Shown here: in pieces, positions 53,268 through 62,623 of the stretch
Layout of the letters: every line of letters begins with the position of its first letter
Position numbering within the stretch: the stretch's first letter is position 1
Origin: Hypericibacter sp049323455
GTDB taxonomy: Bacteria; Pseudomonadota; Alphaproteobacteria; Dongiales; Dongiaceae
DNA length: 64,000 nt
Assembly (NCBI GenBank): GCA_049323455.1
Contig: JBMONF010000046.1
Coordinates: 180,286 to 244,285 of the forward strand
Direction: 5' to 3'
The notes under the pieces: generated by a model
Seen by the model: only the letters and a program-made list of their open reading frames with translations
What the model was told of the DNA's origin: nothing
Databases searched by the model: none
Made by a program: the position numbers and the translations under genes

Positions 53268-53825
53268 TCAGACCTGGAGGATCTCCTTTTCCTTGTGGGC
53301 CAGCGCCTCGTCCACCTTCTTGATGTGCTCGTCCGTCATCTTCTGCACTTCCTCGGAACGGTGGCGGTGCTCGTCCTGGGAGATCTTGCCCTCCTTCTCC
53401 ATCTTCTTGAGGGCTTCCATGCCGTCGCGGCGCACGTTGCGCACCGCGACGCGCGCCTGCTCGGCGTATTTGTGCGCGATCTTGGTGAGCTCCTGGCGGC
53501 GCTCCTGGCTCAGCTCGGGGATGGGCACGCGCACGAGCTGGCCGTCGGTCACCGGGTTGAGGCCGAGGCCGGCCTCGCGGATGGCCTTGTCGACCGCCAC
53601 CACGAGCCCGCGGTCCCATACCTGCACCGAGATGAGGCGGGGCTCCGGCACATTGATGTTGCCCACCTGGTTCAGCGGCATCTCGCTGCCATAGGCCTTG
53701 ACCATCACCTTGTCGAGGAGATGGGCCGAGGCCCGGCCCGTCCTCAAGCCCGCGAACTCGCGGTGCAACGCCTCGAGCGCGCCGTCCATGCGGCGCCGCA
53801 AGTCCGTTACCATCACATCAGCCAC
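53268..53825 (-). CDS. frr: Ribosome recycling factor
   Basis: Splits post-termination ribosomes together with EF-G. The 185 residues from the GTG at 53825 (VADVMVTDLRRRMDGALEAL) equal the family length. FAGLRTGRAS, YGSEMPLNQVGNINVPEPR and VRVAVRNVRRDG-like segments are conserved. It begins 2 bp after the pyrH stop, a strong sign of coupling. Confidence 0.96.
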   Translation of the reverse strand: MADVMVTDLRRRMDGALEALHREFAGLRTGRASAHLLDKVMVKAYGSEMPLNQVGNINVPEPRLISVQVWDRGLVVAVDKAIREAGLGLNPVTDGQLVRVPIPELSQERRQELTKIAHKYAEQARVAVRNVRRDGMEALKKMEKEGKISQDEHRHRSEEVQKMTDEHIKKVDEALAHKEKEILQV

Positions 53826-53827
53826 GG

Positions 53828-54586
53828 CTATACCTCGTCCGTAATGATCGTGAATTTGCCTCGGCCCGCGAGGACGTCGGCGAGCGCTCCGTCCTTCTGC
53901 ATCGAAAACACCAGAACCGGAATCTTGTTCTCGCGCGCCAGCGAGATCGCGGATGCGTCCATCACCTTGAGATCCTTCGACAGCACCTCGAGGTAGGAAA
54001 GCCTGTCGTAGCGCGTCGCCTTGGGATCGAGCTTGGGGTCGGCGCTGTAGACACCGTCCACCTTGGTGCCCTTGAGCAGGGCCTCGCAGCCCAGTTCGGA
54101 GGCGCGCAACGCCGCGGCCGTGTCGGTGGTGAAGAAGGGGTTGCCGGTGCCGGCCGCACAGATGACGACGCGGCCCTTCTCGAGATGGCGATGGGCGCGC
54201 CGCCGGATATAGGGCTCGCACACGGTCGACATCGGGATGGCGGACAGCACGCGCGTCTGCACGCCGAGATTCTCGAGAGCGTTCTGCATGGCGAGCGCAT
54301 TGATGACGGTAGCCAGCATGCCCATGTAGTCGGCGCTCGCGCGTTGCATGCCCTGGGCCGCGCCGGCCACGCCGCGGAAGATGTTGCCGCCGCCGATCAC
54401 GAGGCAGATCTCGAAGCCGAGCTTGGCGGCAGCCGCGACTTCCCGCGCCAGCCGCTCGACCGTCGCCGGATCGAGCCCGAATTCGCGCGGTCCCATGAGC
54501 GCCTCGCCGGAGAGTTTCAGCAGCACGCGCCGGTATCTGTCCGGTGCCGCGCCCGGCCTGGTCTTTTCGGCAAGCTGCTCCGGCAT
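53828..54586 (-). CDS. pyrH: UMP kinase
   Basis: Phosphorylates UMP to UDP; hexameric amino-acid-kinase fold. The 252 residues contain RVLLKLSGEALMG, VIGGGNIFRG, ADYMGMLATVINALA, FTTDTAAALRA and LKGTKVDGVYSADP. The N-terminal 18 residues before the fold are a common extension. It lies between tsf and frr, the conserved translation-linked order. Confidence 0.97.
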   Translation of the reverse strand: MPEQLAEKTRPGAAPDRYRRVLLKLSGEALMGPREFGLDPATVERLAREVAAAAKLGFEICLVIGGGNIFRGVAGAAQGMQRASADYMGMLATVINALAMQNALENLGVQTRVLSAIPMSTVCEPYIRRRAHRHLEKGRVVICAAGTGNPFFTTDTAAALRASELGCEALLKGTKVDGVYSADPKLDPKATRYDRLSYLEVLSKDLKVMDASAISLARENKIPVLVFSMQKDGALADVLAGRGKFTIITDEV

Positions 54587-54738
54587 CGCTCCCTACCCCT
54601 TCCCGCCCGGACCTCGCTCGACACCCCCGGGGAGGGGGACGGCGCCCCGGCGCGCGGGATCATACACCAAGCGCCGCGCCGGGGCAGGCTCGGGGCGCGC
54701 CCTGCCCGCCCTTTGCCCCGGGCGCCTGGGCCCGGGCG

Positions 54739-55665
54739 TCAGTTTCCGAGCTGGGCCGCGACCTCGGCCCTGAAGTCCTTCTGCTCGCGCTCGATGCCCT
54801 CGCCCAGCGCCATGCGGACGAAGCCCGCGAGCTTGACCGGCGCACCGACGGCCTTGGCGGCCTGCTCCACCACCTGCTTCACCCGGCTCTCGCCGTCGAC
54901 GACGTAGATCTGCTCGAGCAGGACCACATCCTCGTAATATTTGCGCAGGCGGCCTTCGACCATCTTCGCGATGATCTCCTCGGGCTTGCCCGAGGCGCGT
55001 GCCTGATCGGCCAGGATCGCCCGCTCGCGCTCGAGCGCCCTCGGATCGACGTCGGCGACGGTGAGCGCCTGCGGATTGGCCGCGGCGACATGCATGGCCA
55101 GCTGCTTGCCCAGCGCCATCAGCTTCTCCTTGTCGCCGGTCGATTCCAGCGCGACCAGCACGCCGATCTTGCCCAAGCCCGGAACCGTGGCGTTGTGCAC
55201 ATAGCTCGCCACCACGCCCTGCCCGACTGCGAGGCCGGCGACCCGGCGCAGATTCATGTTCTCGCCGATGGTGGCGATCAATTGCGTCAATTTCTCGGCA
55301 ACCGACTTGCCCTCGCCGGGATAGGGCCGCTGGGCCAGCTCGGCGAGGTCGGCGCCATCGGCCAGCGCAATCTCGGTCACCTTGCGCACGAAGGCCTGGA
55401 ACTGGTCGTTGCGGGCGACGAAGTCGGTCTCGGCGTTGACCTCCACCACGACGCCGCGCGCACCCTCGGCCAGCACGCCCACCAGGCCCTCGGCCGCGAC
55501 GCGGCCGGCCTTCTTGGCGGCGGCGGCTAGGCCCTTCTTGCGCAGCCAGTCGACGGCCGCTTCGAGGTCGCCGGCCGTCTCGCCCAGGGCCTTCTTGCAA
55601 TCCATCATGCCGGCGCCGGTTTTCTCGCGCAGCTCCTTCACCAGCGCTGCAGACACTTCGGCCAT
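54739..55665 (-). CDS. tsf: Elongation factor Ts
   Basis: Nucleotide exchange factor for EF-Tu. The 308 residues start with the UBA-like domain (LVKELREKTGAGMMDCKKAL) and contain the core segment VEVNAETDFVARN. It lies 90 bp downstream of rpsB. The 152-bp gap to pyrH has GC-rich hairpin-forming sequence without a T-run. Confidence 0.97.
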   Translation of the reverse strand: MAEVSAALVKELREKTGAGMMDCKKALGETAGDLEAAVDWLRKKGLAAAAKKAGRVAAEGLVGVLAEGARGVVVEVNAETDFVARNDQFQAFVRKVTEIALADGADLAELAQRPYPGEGKSVAEKLTQLIATIGENMNLRRVAGLAVGQGVVASYVHNATVPGLGKIGVLVALESTGDKEKLMALGKQLAMHVAAANPQALTVADVDPRALERERAILADQARASGKPEEIIAKMVEGRLRKYYEDVVLLEQIYVVDGESRVKQVVEQAAKAVGAPVKLAGFVRMALGEGIEREQKDFRAEVAAQLGN

Positions 55666-55755
55666 GGCTTTTCCTCTTCGAATCGAACGGTTGGTGCGAA
55701 AGATCGGCCGGGGACCGCCGCCCGAGAACGGCGCGGGCCCCCGGCCCTCGGGAAA

Positions 55756-56553
55756 TCAGGCGGAAGCCTGCGCCTCGCCTGCCGCCGGGGCTTCGCCTTC
55801 GCCCGCCGGCAGGGCCTCGACCGGCGCTTCCTCGGCTTCGCCGACATCGGCGCCCGTCGCGATCGCCTCGGCCTGCAGCCCGTCGAGCACCGCGTCGGAA
55901 ACGAGATCGCAATAGAGCGAGATGGCCCGCGTGGCGTCGTCGTTGCCCGGAACCGGGTAGGTGATGTTGGACGGATCCGAATTGCTGTCCACCACGGCTG
56001 CCACCGGGATGCCGAGCTTCCTGGCCTCGGCCACGGCGATCGCCTCCTTGTTGGTGTCGATGATGAACAGGATGTCCGGGCGTCCGCCCATCTCCTTGAT
56101 GCCGCCGAGCGCGCGCTCGAGCTTGTCGCGCTCGCGCGTCAGCTGCAGCAGCTCCTTCTTGGTGAAGCCCTGACCGCCCGCGGCCAGCTTTTCCTCGAGG
56201 TCGCGCAGCCGCTTGATCGAGTTGGAGATGGTCTTCCAGTTCGACAGCATGCCGCCGAGCCAGCGATGGTTCACGTAGTACTGGCCGCAACGCTTGGCCG
56301 CCTCGGCGATCTTGTCCGAGGCCGGGCGCTTGGTGCCGACGAACAGCACGCGGCCGCCGCCGGCGACCACGTCGCGGACCGCCTGGAGCGCCTGGTGCAG
56401 CATCGGCACCGTCTGCTCGAGATCGAGGATGTGGACACCGTTGCGCACGCCGAAGATGTAGGGCGCCATCTTCGGGTTCCAGCGCCGGGTGTGATGGCCG
56501 AAATGGACGCCAGACTCCAGGAGCTGGCGCATGGTGAAGGTTGGCATTGCCAT
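55756..56553 (-). CDS. rpsB: 30S ribosomal protein S2
   Basis: Small-subunit protein. The 265 residues show MRQLLESGVHFGHHTRRWNPKM, NRWLGGM-like NHRWLGGMLSNWKT, and PVAAVVDSNSDP. The C-terminal 30 residues are rich in Ala, Glu and Gly, as is common in alphaproteobacteria. AAGGA about 10 bp upstream of the first ATG supports the start; an in-frame ATG two codons later is possible. A predicted promoter lies about 260 bp upstream. Confidence 0.97.
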   Translation of the reverse strand: MAMPTFTMRQLLESGVHFGHHTRRWNPKMAPYIFGVRNGVHILDLEQTVPMLHQALQAVRDVVAGGGRVLFVGTKRPASDKIAEAAKRCGQYYVNHRWLGGMLSNWKTISNSIKRLRDLEEKLAAGGQGFTKKELLQLTRERDKLERALGGIKEMGGRPDILFIIDTNKEAIAVAEARKLGIPVAAVVDSNSDPSNITYPVPGNDDATRAISLYCDLVSDAVLDGLQAEAIATGADVGEAEEAPVEALPAGEGEAPAAGEAQASA

Positions 56554-56808
56554 GCGAAGGAATCCTTTTCCGGTTGAGCCTCCGCGGGAGGGGGGAAACC
56601 CGGGTCACGGAAACCGGCACGAGGCCATCCGATCCTGGGCACCGGAGCGACCGGCGGGATGTCTCCCCGCACGAAGCCGCGCTCCCGCGTGTGGATTTGC
56701 GCGCGGACTTTTACCGAGGCCCGGCGGCCAAAGCAAGGCTCACGGAAGCCTTTTCACCGCGCCGGGGCCCAATGCTAGCAAAGAGTATCAGAAATGTTTA
56801 CTAACATA
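56554..56808 (-). promoter_or_regulatory. Long rpsB 5' leader, candidate S2 autoregulatory RNA
   Basis: If the predicted promoter is used, the rpsB mRNA has a leader of about 250 nt without an ORF. On the minus strand it has a hairpin AAGGCT-TCCGTG-AGCCTT just after the start, and the octamer TTCCGTGA recurs further down between CCGGT and CCCGGG. S2 represses its own mRNA in other bacteria; whether this leader does so is inference. Confidence 0.4.
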
Positions 56809-56837
56809 TTGATAAACATATATTTTTGCGATTTCAA
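56809..56837 (-). promoter_or_regulatory. Predicted rpsB promoter
   Basis: On the minus strand, TTGAAA (56832-56837), a 17-bp spacer and TATCAA (56809-56814) form a good sigma-70-type promoter in a very AT-rich patch just after dnaE. An inverted repeat TGTTTA/TAAACA (56795-56818) overlaps the -10 and could be an operator or the end of the dnaE transcript. Confidence 0.65.
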
Positions 56838-56869
56838 CGAGAACACCATCAGGCGGCCCCTTGCATCGC

Positions 56870-59800
56870 TCAAATCTCCTGGACGTCGACGATGCCGGGA
56901 ATGGCCTTGATCGCGGCTCGGACCTGGGCCGACAAGGCAAAGCCGTCCTTGAGCGACATCTCGACCTCGTGGGCCGGATCGAGCTCCAGCACGAGCGCGA
57001 CGCGGCTGCGGCCCCGACCCTGGCGGGCGAGGATGCTCTTCAGGCTCTCGACCGGCTTGGGATCGTTGAGGAAGACCCTGAGCCCAACGGCGGCGTTGGC
57101 CGCTGCCTGATCCAGCGAAACGATCGTCTGCGCCGTCAGGCGGAAGCTCTCCTCCTCGAGCCTGACATCGGCCGTGACCAGCACGGCCTTGCCCGGCTCC
57201 ATGAGCTCGCGGGCGGCCGCCAGCGCCTCCGAGAATACCGTCACCTCGTACATGCCGCTCGAATCGGTGAGCTGCAGGAAAGCGAAGCGGTTGCCCTTGG
57301 CGGAGGTGCGCTCTTGCTTGCCGACCACGATGCCGGCGAGCTTGGCGCGGTTGGTCGGGCGGCCCTGCAGCCAGATCGAGAGATCGCCGTAACGCACGGC
57401 ATCGAGCCGCTTGAGCGTGGTCTCGTAGGCGTCGAGCGGATGCGCCGAAAGATAGAAGCCGATCGCCTCGAACTCGTGCTGCAGCTTCTCGATGGCGGGC
57501 CAGTCCGCCACCTCGGGAAGCTGAAGGCGTGCCGGCTCGGCGAGGCCGTTCGCGAACAGGCTCACTTGCGCGCTGGTGCGCTCCTCGGCCGCGAGCGTGG
57601 CGTGGCGCAAGATCTGCTCGATGCCGTCGAACACCCGCCGCCGGTTGGGCATCAGCCGGTCGAAGGCGCCGGCGGCGGCGAGGCTCTCGAGCTGGCGCTT
57701 GTTCAAGTGCCTGTGGTCGATGCGCCGCGCGAAGTCGGCCAGGTCCTTGAACGGTCCGTTGGCCTCGCGCTCGGCTACCACGGCGTCGATGGCGCCGGCG
57801 CCGACATTGCGGATCGCCGCCAGCGCATAGCGGATGGCGAGCGCCCCCTTCTCGTCGCGCTCGACCGTGAAGCCGGCGCGCGAGCGGTTGATGTCGGGCG
57901 GCAGCAGCGCGATGCCGAGGCGCTCCAGCTCCTGGCGGAACACGTTGAGCTTGTCCGTGTTCCCCATGTCGTAGGTCATCGAGGCGGCGAGGAACTCGAC
58001 CGGGTGGTTGGCCTTGAGCCAGGCGGTCTGGTAGGCGACCAGCGCGTAAGCCGCGGCATGGCTCTTGTTGAAGCCGTAGCCGGCGAACTTCTCCACCTGC
58101 TCGAAGATCTGCGTCGCCTTCGCCTCGGATACGCCGCGCTTCTTGGCGCCCTCGACGAAATCTTTGCGCTGGGCGTCCATCTCGGCCTTGATCTTCTTGC
58201 CCATGGCGCGGCGCAGGAGATCGGCGCCGCCCAGGCTGTAGCCCGAGAGCTCCTGCGCGATCTGCATCACCTGCTCCTGGTAGATCATGATGCCGAAGGT
58301 CTCCTTCAGGATCCCCTCCAGCGACGGATGCAGGTAGTCTGGCTCCTCCTCGCCATGCTTGCAGGCGATGTAGCGCGGGATGTTGTCCATCGGGCCGGGT
58401 CGATAGAGCGCCACCACGGCGATGATGTCCTCGAACCGGTCGGGCTTGAGCTTGCGCAGCACGTCGCGCATGCCCGAACTTTCGAGCTGGAACACGCCGG
58501 TCGTCTCGCCCCGCCCCATCTGCTCGTAGGTCCCGGGATCGTCGAGCGGCAGATTGGCGAGATCGATCTCGACGCCGCGCTCGGCCAGGAGATCGCGCGC
58601 GCGGGCGAGCACGGTGAGCGTCTTGAGGCCGAGGAAATCGAACTTCACCAGCCCCGCCAGCTCGACATATTTCATGTTGAACTGTGTCACCGGCATGTCG
58701 GAGCGCGGGTCGCGGTAGAGCGGCACCAGCTCGACCAGGGGGCGGTCGCCGATCACGACGCCCGCGGCGTGCGTCGAGGCGTGGCTGTAGAGCCCTTCGA
58801 GCTTGATGCCGATGTCGATGAGCCGCCCGACCTGCGGGTCGTCCTCGCGCATCTGCTGCAGCTGCGGCTCGCCCTCGACCGCCTGCTCGATGGTGACGGG
58901 CTTGGCCGGGTTGTTCGGCACCATCTTGCAGATGCGATCGACCTGGCCGTAGGGCATCTGCAGGGCGCGGCCGACCGAGCGCAAGGCGGCGCGCGCCTGC
59001 AGCTTGCCGAAGGTGATGATCTGGGCGACGCGGTCGCGGCCGTATTTCTGCTGGACGTAGCGGATCACCTCGTCGCGCCGGTCCTGGCAGAAATCGACGT
59101 CGAAGTCGGGCATCGAGACGCGCTCGGGATTGAGGAAGCGCTCGAACAGCAGGCCCCAGCGCAAGGGGTCGAGATCGGTGATGGTCAAGGCCCAGGCCAC
59201 GACCGAGCCCGCACCCGAGCCGCGGCCCGGCCCCACCGGAATGCCCTGGCGCTTGGCCCACTGGATGAAGTCGGCGACGATCAGGAAGTAGCCGGCGAAG
59301 CCCATGCGGCTGATGACGTCGAGCTCGAACTCGAGCCGCTGCCTATAGGGCTTCACGCGCTCGGCGCGCTGCTCGAGCGTCTCGCTCGGGATGTGCGCGG
59401 CCGCCGCTTCCATCCGCGCCTCGAGCCCCGCCTCGGCCTGGCGCTTGAGCTCCTCCTCCGCGCTCTCGCCGTTGGGGCCGGCGAAGGGCGGCAGGATCGG
59501 CTTGCGCGGCTTGGGCATGAAGGCGCAGCGCTGCGCGATCACGAGGGTGTTGTCCGCGGCCTCCGGCAGGTCGGCGAAGAGGGCCCGCATCTCCTGGGCG
59601 CTCTTGAAGCGGTGCTCGGGCGTCTCGCGCCGGCGCTGCGCCTCGCCCACATAGCTGCCGCCGGCGATGCAGAGCAGCGTGTCGTGCGCCTCGTACATGG
59701 CGGTGTCGGCAAAGAACACGTCGTTGGTCGCGACCAGCGGCAGGTTGCGCGCATAGGCGAGCTCTACCAGCGGCGCCTCGATGCGGCGCTCCACGGGAAG

Positions 59801-60349
59801 CCCATGGCGCTGCAGCTCGACATAGAGCCGGCCGGGGAATAGCGGCTCGAGCGCCGCGATCGCCTCCTCCGCGGCCGCCAGCTGGCCCTCGGCGATCAGC
59901 CGGCCGGCGGCGCCGTTGGGCCCGCCCGTGAGCGCGATCAGCCCGTCGGTCGCCCCTTGCAGGCCGGCCAAGGAGAGCTGCGGATCCTCGCCGGGCTCGC
60001 CCTCGAGGAAGGAGCGGCTCACGAGCCGCATCAGGTTGGTGTAGCCGGCCTCGCTTTGGACCAGCAGCACGAGCTTGTCGGGCGCCTGCCGATGGCCCGG
60101 CCGGGCGGGGCTTCCCTCGCCGCTCTCGCGGCGGATGTTGAGCTGACAGCCGACGATCGGCTGCACGCCGGCCTCCTTGGCTGCGAGCGCGAACTCGAGC
60201 GCGCCGAACAGGTTGCCGCTGTCGGTGATGGCGACCGCCGGCATGGCGTGCTTCTTGCACAGCTCGACGAGCTGCTTGGTCTTGAGCGCGCCCTCCGACA
60301 GCGAATAGGCCGAATGCACGCGCAGATGGACGAAATCCGCATAGGTCAT
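56870..60349 (-). CDS. dnaE: DNA polymerase III alpha subunit
   Basis: Replicative polymerase catalytic subunit, 1159 residues. Domains in order: PHP (1-280, HLRVHSAYSLSEGALK), polymerase palm/fingers with the catalytic aspartates in PDFDVDFCQDRRDEVI, the HhH region near GYGFNKSHAAAYA, and the OB-fold near the C-terminus (AGIVVGKQERTSAKGNRFAFLQL). It is the E. coli-type DnaE1. It lies upstream of rpsB. lolD/lolC would normally be next upstream, but a plus-strand DUF2264 gene intervenes. Confidence 0.98.
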   Translation of the reverse strand: MTYADFVHLRVHSAYSLSEGALKTKQLVELCKKHAMPAVAITDSGNLFGALEFALAAKEAGVQPIVGCQLNIRRESGEGSPARPGHRQAPDKLVLLVQSEAGYTNLMRLVSRSFLEGEPGEDPQLSLAGLQGATDGLIALTGGPNGAAGRLIAEGQLAAAEEAIAALEPLFPGRLYVELQRHGLPVERRIEAPLVELAYARNLPLVATNDVFFADTAMYEAHDTLLCIAGGSYVGEAQRRRETPEHRFKSAQEMRALFADLPEAADNTLVIAQRCAFMPKPRKPILPPFAGPNGESAEEELKRQAEAGLEARMEAAAAHIPSETLEQRAERVKPYRQRLEFELDVISRMGFAGYFLIVADFIQWAKRQGIPVGPGRGSGAGSVVAWALTITDLDPLRWGLLFERFLNPERVSMPDFDVDFCQDRRDEVIRYVQQKYGRDRVAQIITFGKLQARAALRSVGRALQMPYGQVDRICKMVPNNPAKPVTIEQAVEGEPQLQQMREDDPQVGRLIDIGIKLEGLYSHASTHAAGVVIGDRPLVELVPLYRDPRSDMPVTQFNMKYVELAGLVKFDFLGLKTLTVLARARDLLAERGVEIDLANLPLDDPGTYEQMGRGETTGVFQLESSGMRDVLRKLKPDRFEDIIAVVALYRPGPMDNIPRYIACKHGEEEPDYLHPSLEGILKETFGIMIYQEQVMQIAQELSGYSLGGADLLRRAMGKKIKAEMDAQRKDFVEGAKKRGVSEAKATQIFEQVEKFAGYGFNKSHAAAYALVAYQTAWLKANHPVEFLAASMTYDMGNTDKLNVFRQELERLGIALLPPDINRSRAGFTVERDEKGALAIRYALAAIRNVGAGAIDAVVAEREANGPFKDLADFARRIDHRHLNKRQLESLAAAGAFDRLMPNRRRVFDGIEQILRHATLAAEERTSAQVSLFANGLAEPARLQLPEVADWPAIEKLQHEFEAIGFYLSAHPLDAYETTLKRLDAVRYGDLSIWLQGRPTNRAKLAGIVVGKQERTSAKGNRFAFLQLTDSSGMYEVTVFSEALAAARELMEPGKAVLVTADVRLEEESFRLTAQTIVSLDQAAANAAVGLRVFLNDPKPVESLKSILARQGRGRSRVALVLELDPAHEVEMSLKDGFALSAQVRAAIKAIPGIVDVQEI

Positions 60350-60503
60350 GGCGCGGAGGATGGCATGGCTCGGGCGCCTTGGCCAAGGCGGCGCAACGAG
60401 AACATCCGATTCGCGCGCCGTCTCTTGCGTCGCGCCGCCCGCTCCGTAAGCTGGGAGCTCCCGGTTGCGTCAAGCCTCTGGCGACTCGCAGGGCGCTCGG
60501 AAC

Positions 60504-61922
60504 GTGCAAAACCACCGGCAGCAGGAACTCGCGATCCGCTCCGGCCGGCCACCCTCGCAGCCGGGCGCCTGGCCGGCGCATGACGCGGCGCTCTATGCGC
60601 GGTTTTCGGGCGAGGCGGCGTTTGCCGAGGAGAGCTATCTCTTCGCTTTCCGCTACCTCCTGACCGGCTTCCTCGAATGGCGCAGCGCCGATGGCGCGCG
60701 CGCCTTCTATCCCGGTGTCGGCAGCTGCCACGGCCGGGACGCGGATGCGATCGAGGGCTTTGCACGATTTGCGCCGGCCGCGGCCGCCTGGCTCGGGAGC
60801 GGGCGCGCGCCCGAGGTGCAGACGCTGGACGGCGCGGCGGTCGACCTCGTCCGGCTCTTGCGCGAAGGCATGGTCGCCGGCAGCGATCCCGGCGTGCCCG
60901 GCTATTGGGGCGACTGCCGGCCCAAGGACCAGCGCGTCTGCGAGGCCGCCGATATCGCGCTCGCCCTTTGGCTATCGCGCGATCATGTCTGGCCGTCGCT
61001 CGACGGGGCATCGCGCGGTCGGCTGGTCTCCTGGCTTTCCCACGCGGCCGAACAGCCCGTCTATGACAACAACTGGCATCTCTTTCCGCTTCTGATCCTG
61101 GAGGTGCTGAACGCGCTGGCGCCCGATTCCCGGCGCGACGACGGCCGCTGGCACTACGAACGTATCAAGACGATGCATCGCGGCCGGGGCTGGTTCGCCG
61201 ACGGCAAGGACTGGCGCATCGACTACTACAACGCCTGGGGCATCCACTACGCGCTCTACTGGCTGGGCGAGATCGCGCCGGTCCCGTTTCGCGATCGACC
61301 GGATCGAGCGCTGCGGGCGTTCGTCCGGACCTACCGGTATCTGATGTCTCCCTGCGGCCTGCCGATGATCGGACGCAGCATCCCCTATCGTCTGGCAGCG
61401 CCGGCTCCCCTGATCGCGGCCCAGCGTCGCCATCCCGACGTGATCTCGCCCGGGCTGGCACGGCGCGTGCTGGCCGCGGTCTGGGGACATTTCGTGCCGC
61501 GCGGCGCCATCCGCGCCGGCCTCGTGACCCAAGGCTACGAGGGCTCCGAGCCCGCCATCCTCGACCGCTATTCCGGCCCCGCAAGCCCGCTCTGGGGTCT
61601 GCGGTCGCTGGTCTTGGCGCTGCTGGAACCCTCGGGCTCGCCTTTCTGGAATGCGCCGCCGGAGCCCTTGCCGGTCGAATGCGGCGACTACCGGATCGAG
61701 ATTCCGCCTGTCGGTTGGACGATCGAGGGCCGGCGCGACGGCGGCGAAATCGTCATCCGGCGCACGGGCAGGGTCGAAGCGGCCCCCTTCCTGGCGTTGT
61801 CGGCGAAGCGGCTGCTGCAAGGTCTCGATGGACCCGAGCCCAATCGCCCGGAGAACCTGCGGGCGCGCTACTTCCGGCGCGAATACAGCTCGGCGCGGCC
61901 CTTCTGGCGCGACAATCGTTAG
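60504..61922 (+). CDS. DUF2264 domain-containing protein
   Basis: A protein of about 470 residues matching the DUF2264 family, predicted to be an all-helical toroid like several glycan-active enzymes. Recognisable segments are GYWGDCRPKDQRVCEAADIA, WFADGKDWRIDYYNAWGIHY, GRSIPYRLAAPAPL, and GPASPLWGLRSLVLAL. No signal peptide is apparent. Activity is unknown; acting on uronic-acid polysaccharides is a guess from the fold. The start is unclear: GTG at 60504 is used, and TTG at 60465 is also possible. It is plus-strand between dnaE and lolD, overlapping lolD by 4 bp tail to tail. Confidence 0.75.
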   Translation: MQNHRQQELAIRSGRPPSQPGAWPAHDAALYARFSGEAAFAEESYLFAFRYLLTGFLEWRSADGARAFYPGVGSCHGRDADAIEGFARFAPAAAAWLGSGRAPEVQTLDGAAVDLVRLLREGMVAGSDPGVPGYWGDCRPKDQRVCEAADIALALWLSRDHVWPSLDGASRGRLVSWLSHAAEQPVYDNNWHLFPLLILEVLNALAPDSRRDDGRWHYERIKTMHRGRGWFADGKDWRIDYYNAWGIHYALYWLGEIAPVPFRDRPDRALRAFVRTYRYLMSPCGLPMIGRSIPYRLAAPAPLIAAQRRHPDVISPGLARRVLAAVWGHFVPRGAIRAGLVTQGYEGSEPAILDRYSGPASPLWGLRSLVLALLEPSGSPFWNAPPEPLPVECGDYRIEIPPVGWTIEGRRDGGEIVIRRTGRVEAAPFLALSAKRLLQGLDGPEPNRPENLRARYFRREYSSARPFWRDNR

Positions 61923-62623
61923 AGCCTGGCGAGGTCGAGCCGGCCTTCGTGGATCGTGATGATCCGATCCATGCGCCGCGCGAGGTCCATGTTGTGGGTG
62001 GCGATGAGGGTGGCGAGCCCCAGCTCGTGCACCAGCCTCGCCAGCAGACCGAACACCTCCTCGGCGGTGTGCGGGTCGAGGTTGCCGGTGGGCTCGTCGG
62101 CCAGCAGCAGCCGCGGCCGGTTGGCGAGCGCGCGGGCGATGGCGACGCGCTGCTGCTCCCCGCCCGAGAGCTCCGCGGGCCGATGCCGCTCGCGCTGGGA
62201 CAGGCCGACCTGGGCCAGAAGCTCCCGCGCCCGCGCTTGCGCCGCGCGCCGGCCGGTGCCCGCGATCATTTGCGGGATGACGAGGTTCTCGAGCGCCGAG
62301 AATTCCGGCAGCAGGTGGTGATACTGGTAAACGAAGCCGATGGTCGAGCGCCGGAGCGCCGTGCGCTCGCCGTCCCCCAACGTCTCGACGCGGCGACCGG
62401 CGATCTCGATTGCGCCCGCTTCCGCCGGCTCGAGCAGCCCGCAGATATGCAGCAGCGTCGACTTGCCGGAGCCCGACGGGCCGATCAGCGCCACCATCTC
62501 GCCGGAGGCCACGGTCAGGCTGGCGTCGAGGATCACCTCGATGCGCGTGGCGCCCTGGCCGAAGCCCCGCTTCACCGCCTCGAGATGGAGCATCGGCTGG
62601 CCGTTGCGAGGCGTCTCATTCAT
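61919..62623 (-). CDS. lolD: Lipoprotein-releasing ABC transporter ATPase LolD
   Basis: ATPase of the LolCDE complex that extracts outer-membrane lipoproteins from the inner membrane. The 234 residues have Walker A GPSGSGKST (48-56), the Q-loop in VYQYHHLLPEFSALENL, signature LSGGEQQR, Walker B LLLADEPTGNLD and the switch His in ATHNMDLA. It overlaps the upstream lolC stop by 8 bp, implying coupled translation. Confidence 0.96.
   Translation of the reverse strand: MNETPRNGQPMLHLEAVKRGFGQGATRIEVILDASLTVASGEMVALIGPSGSGKSTLLHICGLLEPAEAGAIEIAGRRVETLGDGERTALRRSTIGFVYQYHHLLPEFSALENLVIPQMIAGTGRRAAQARARELLAQVGLSQRERHRPAELSGGEQQRVAIARALANRPRLLLADEPTGNLDPHTAEEVFGLLARLVHELGLATLIATHNMDLARRMDRIITIHEGRLDLARL

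Noticed and set aside
56861..59842. Long plus-strand open frame of 993 codons across dnaE.
   Set aside because: Antisense to dnaE and lacking any family motif; a high-GC shadow frame.
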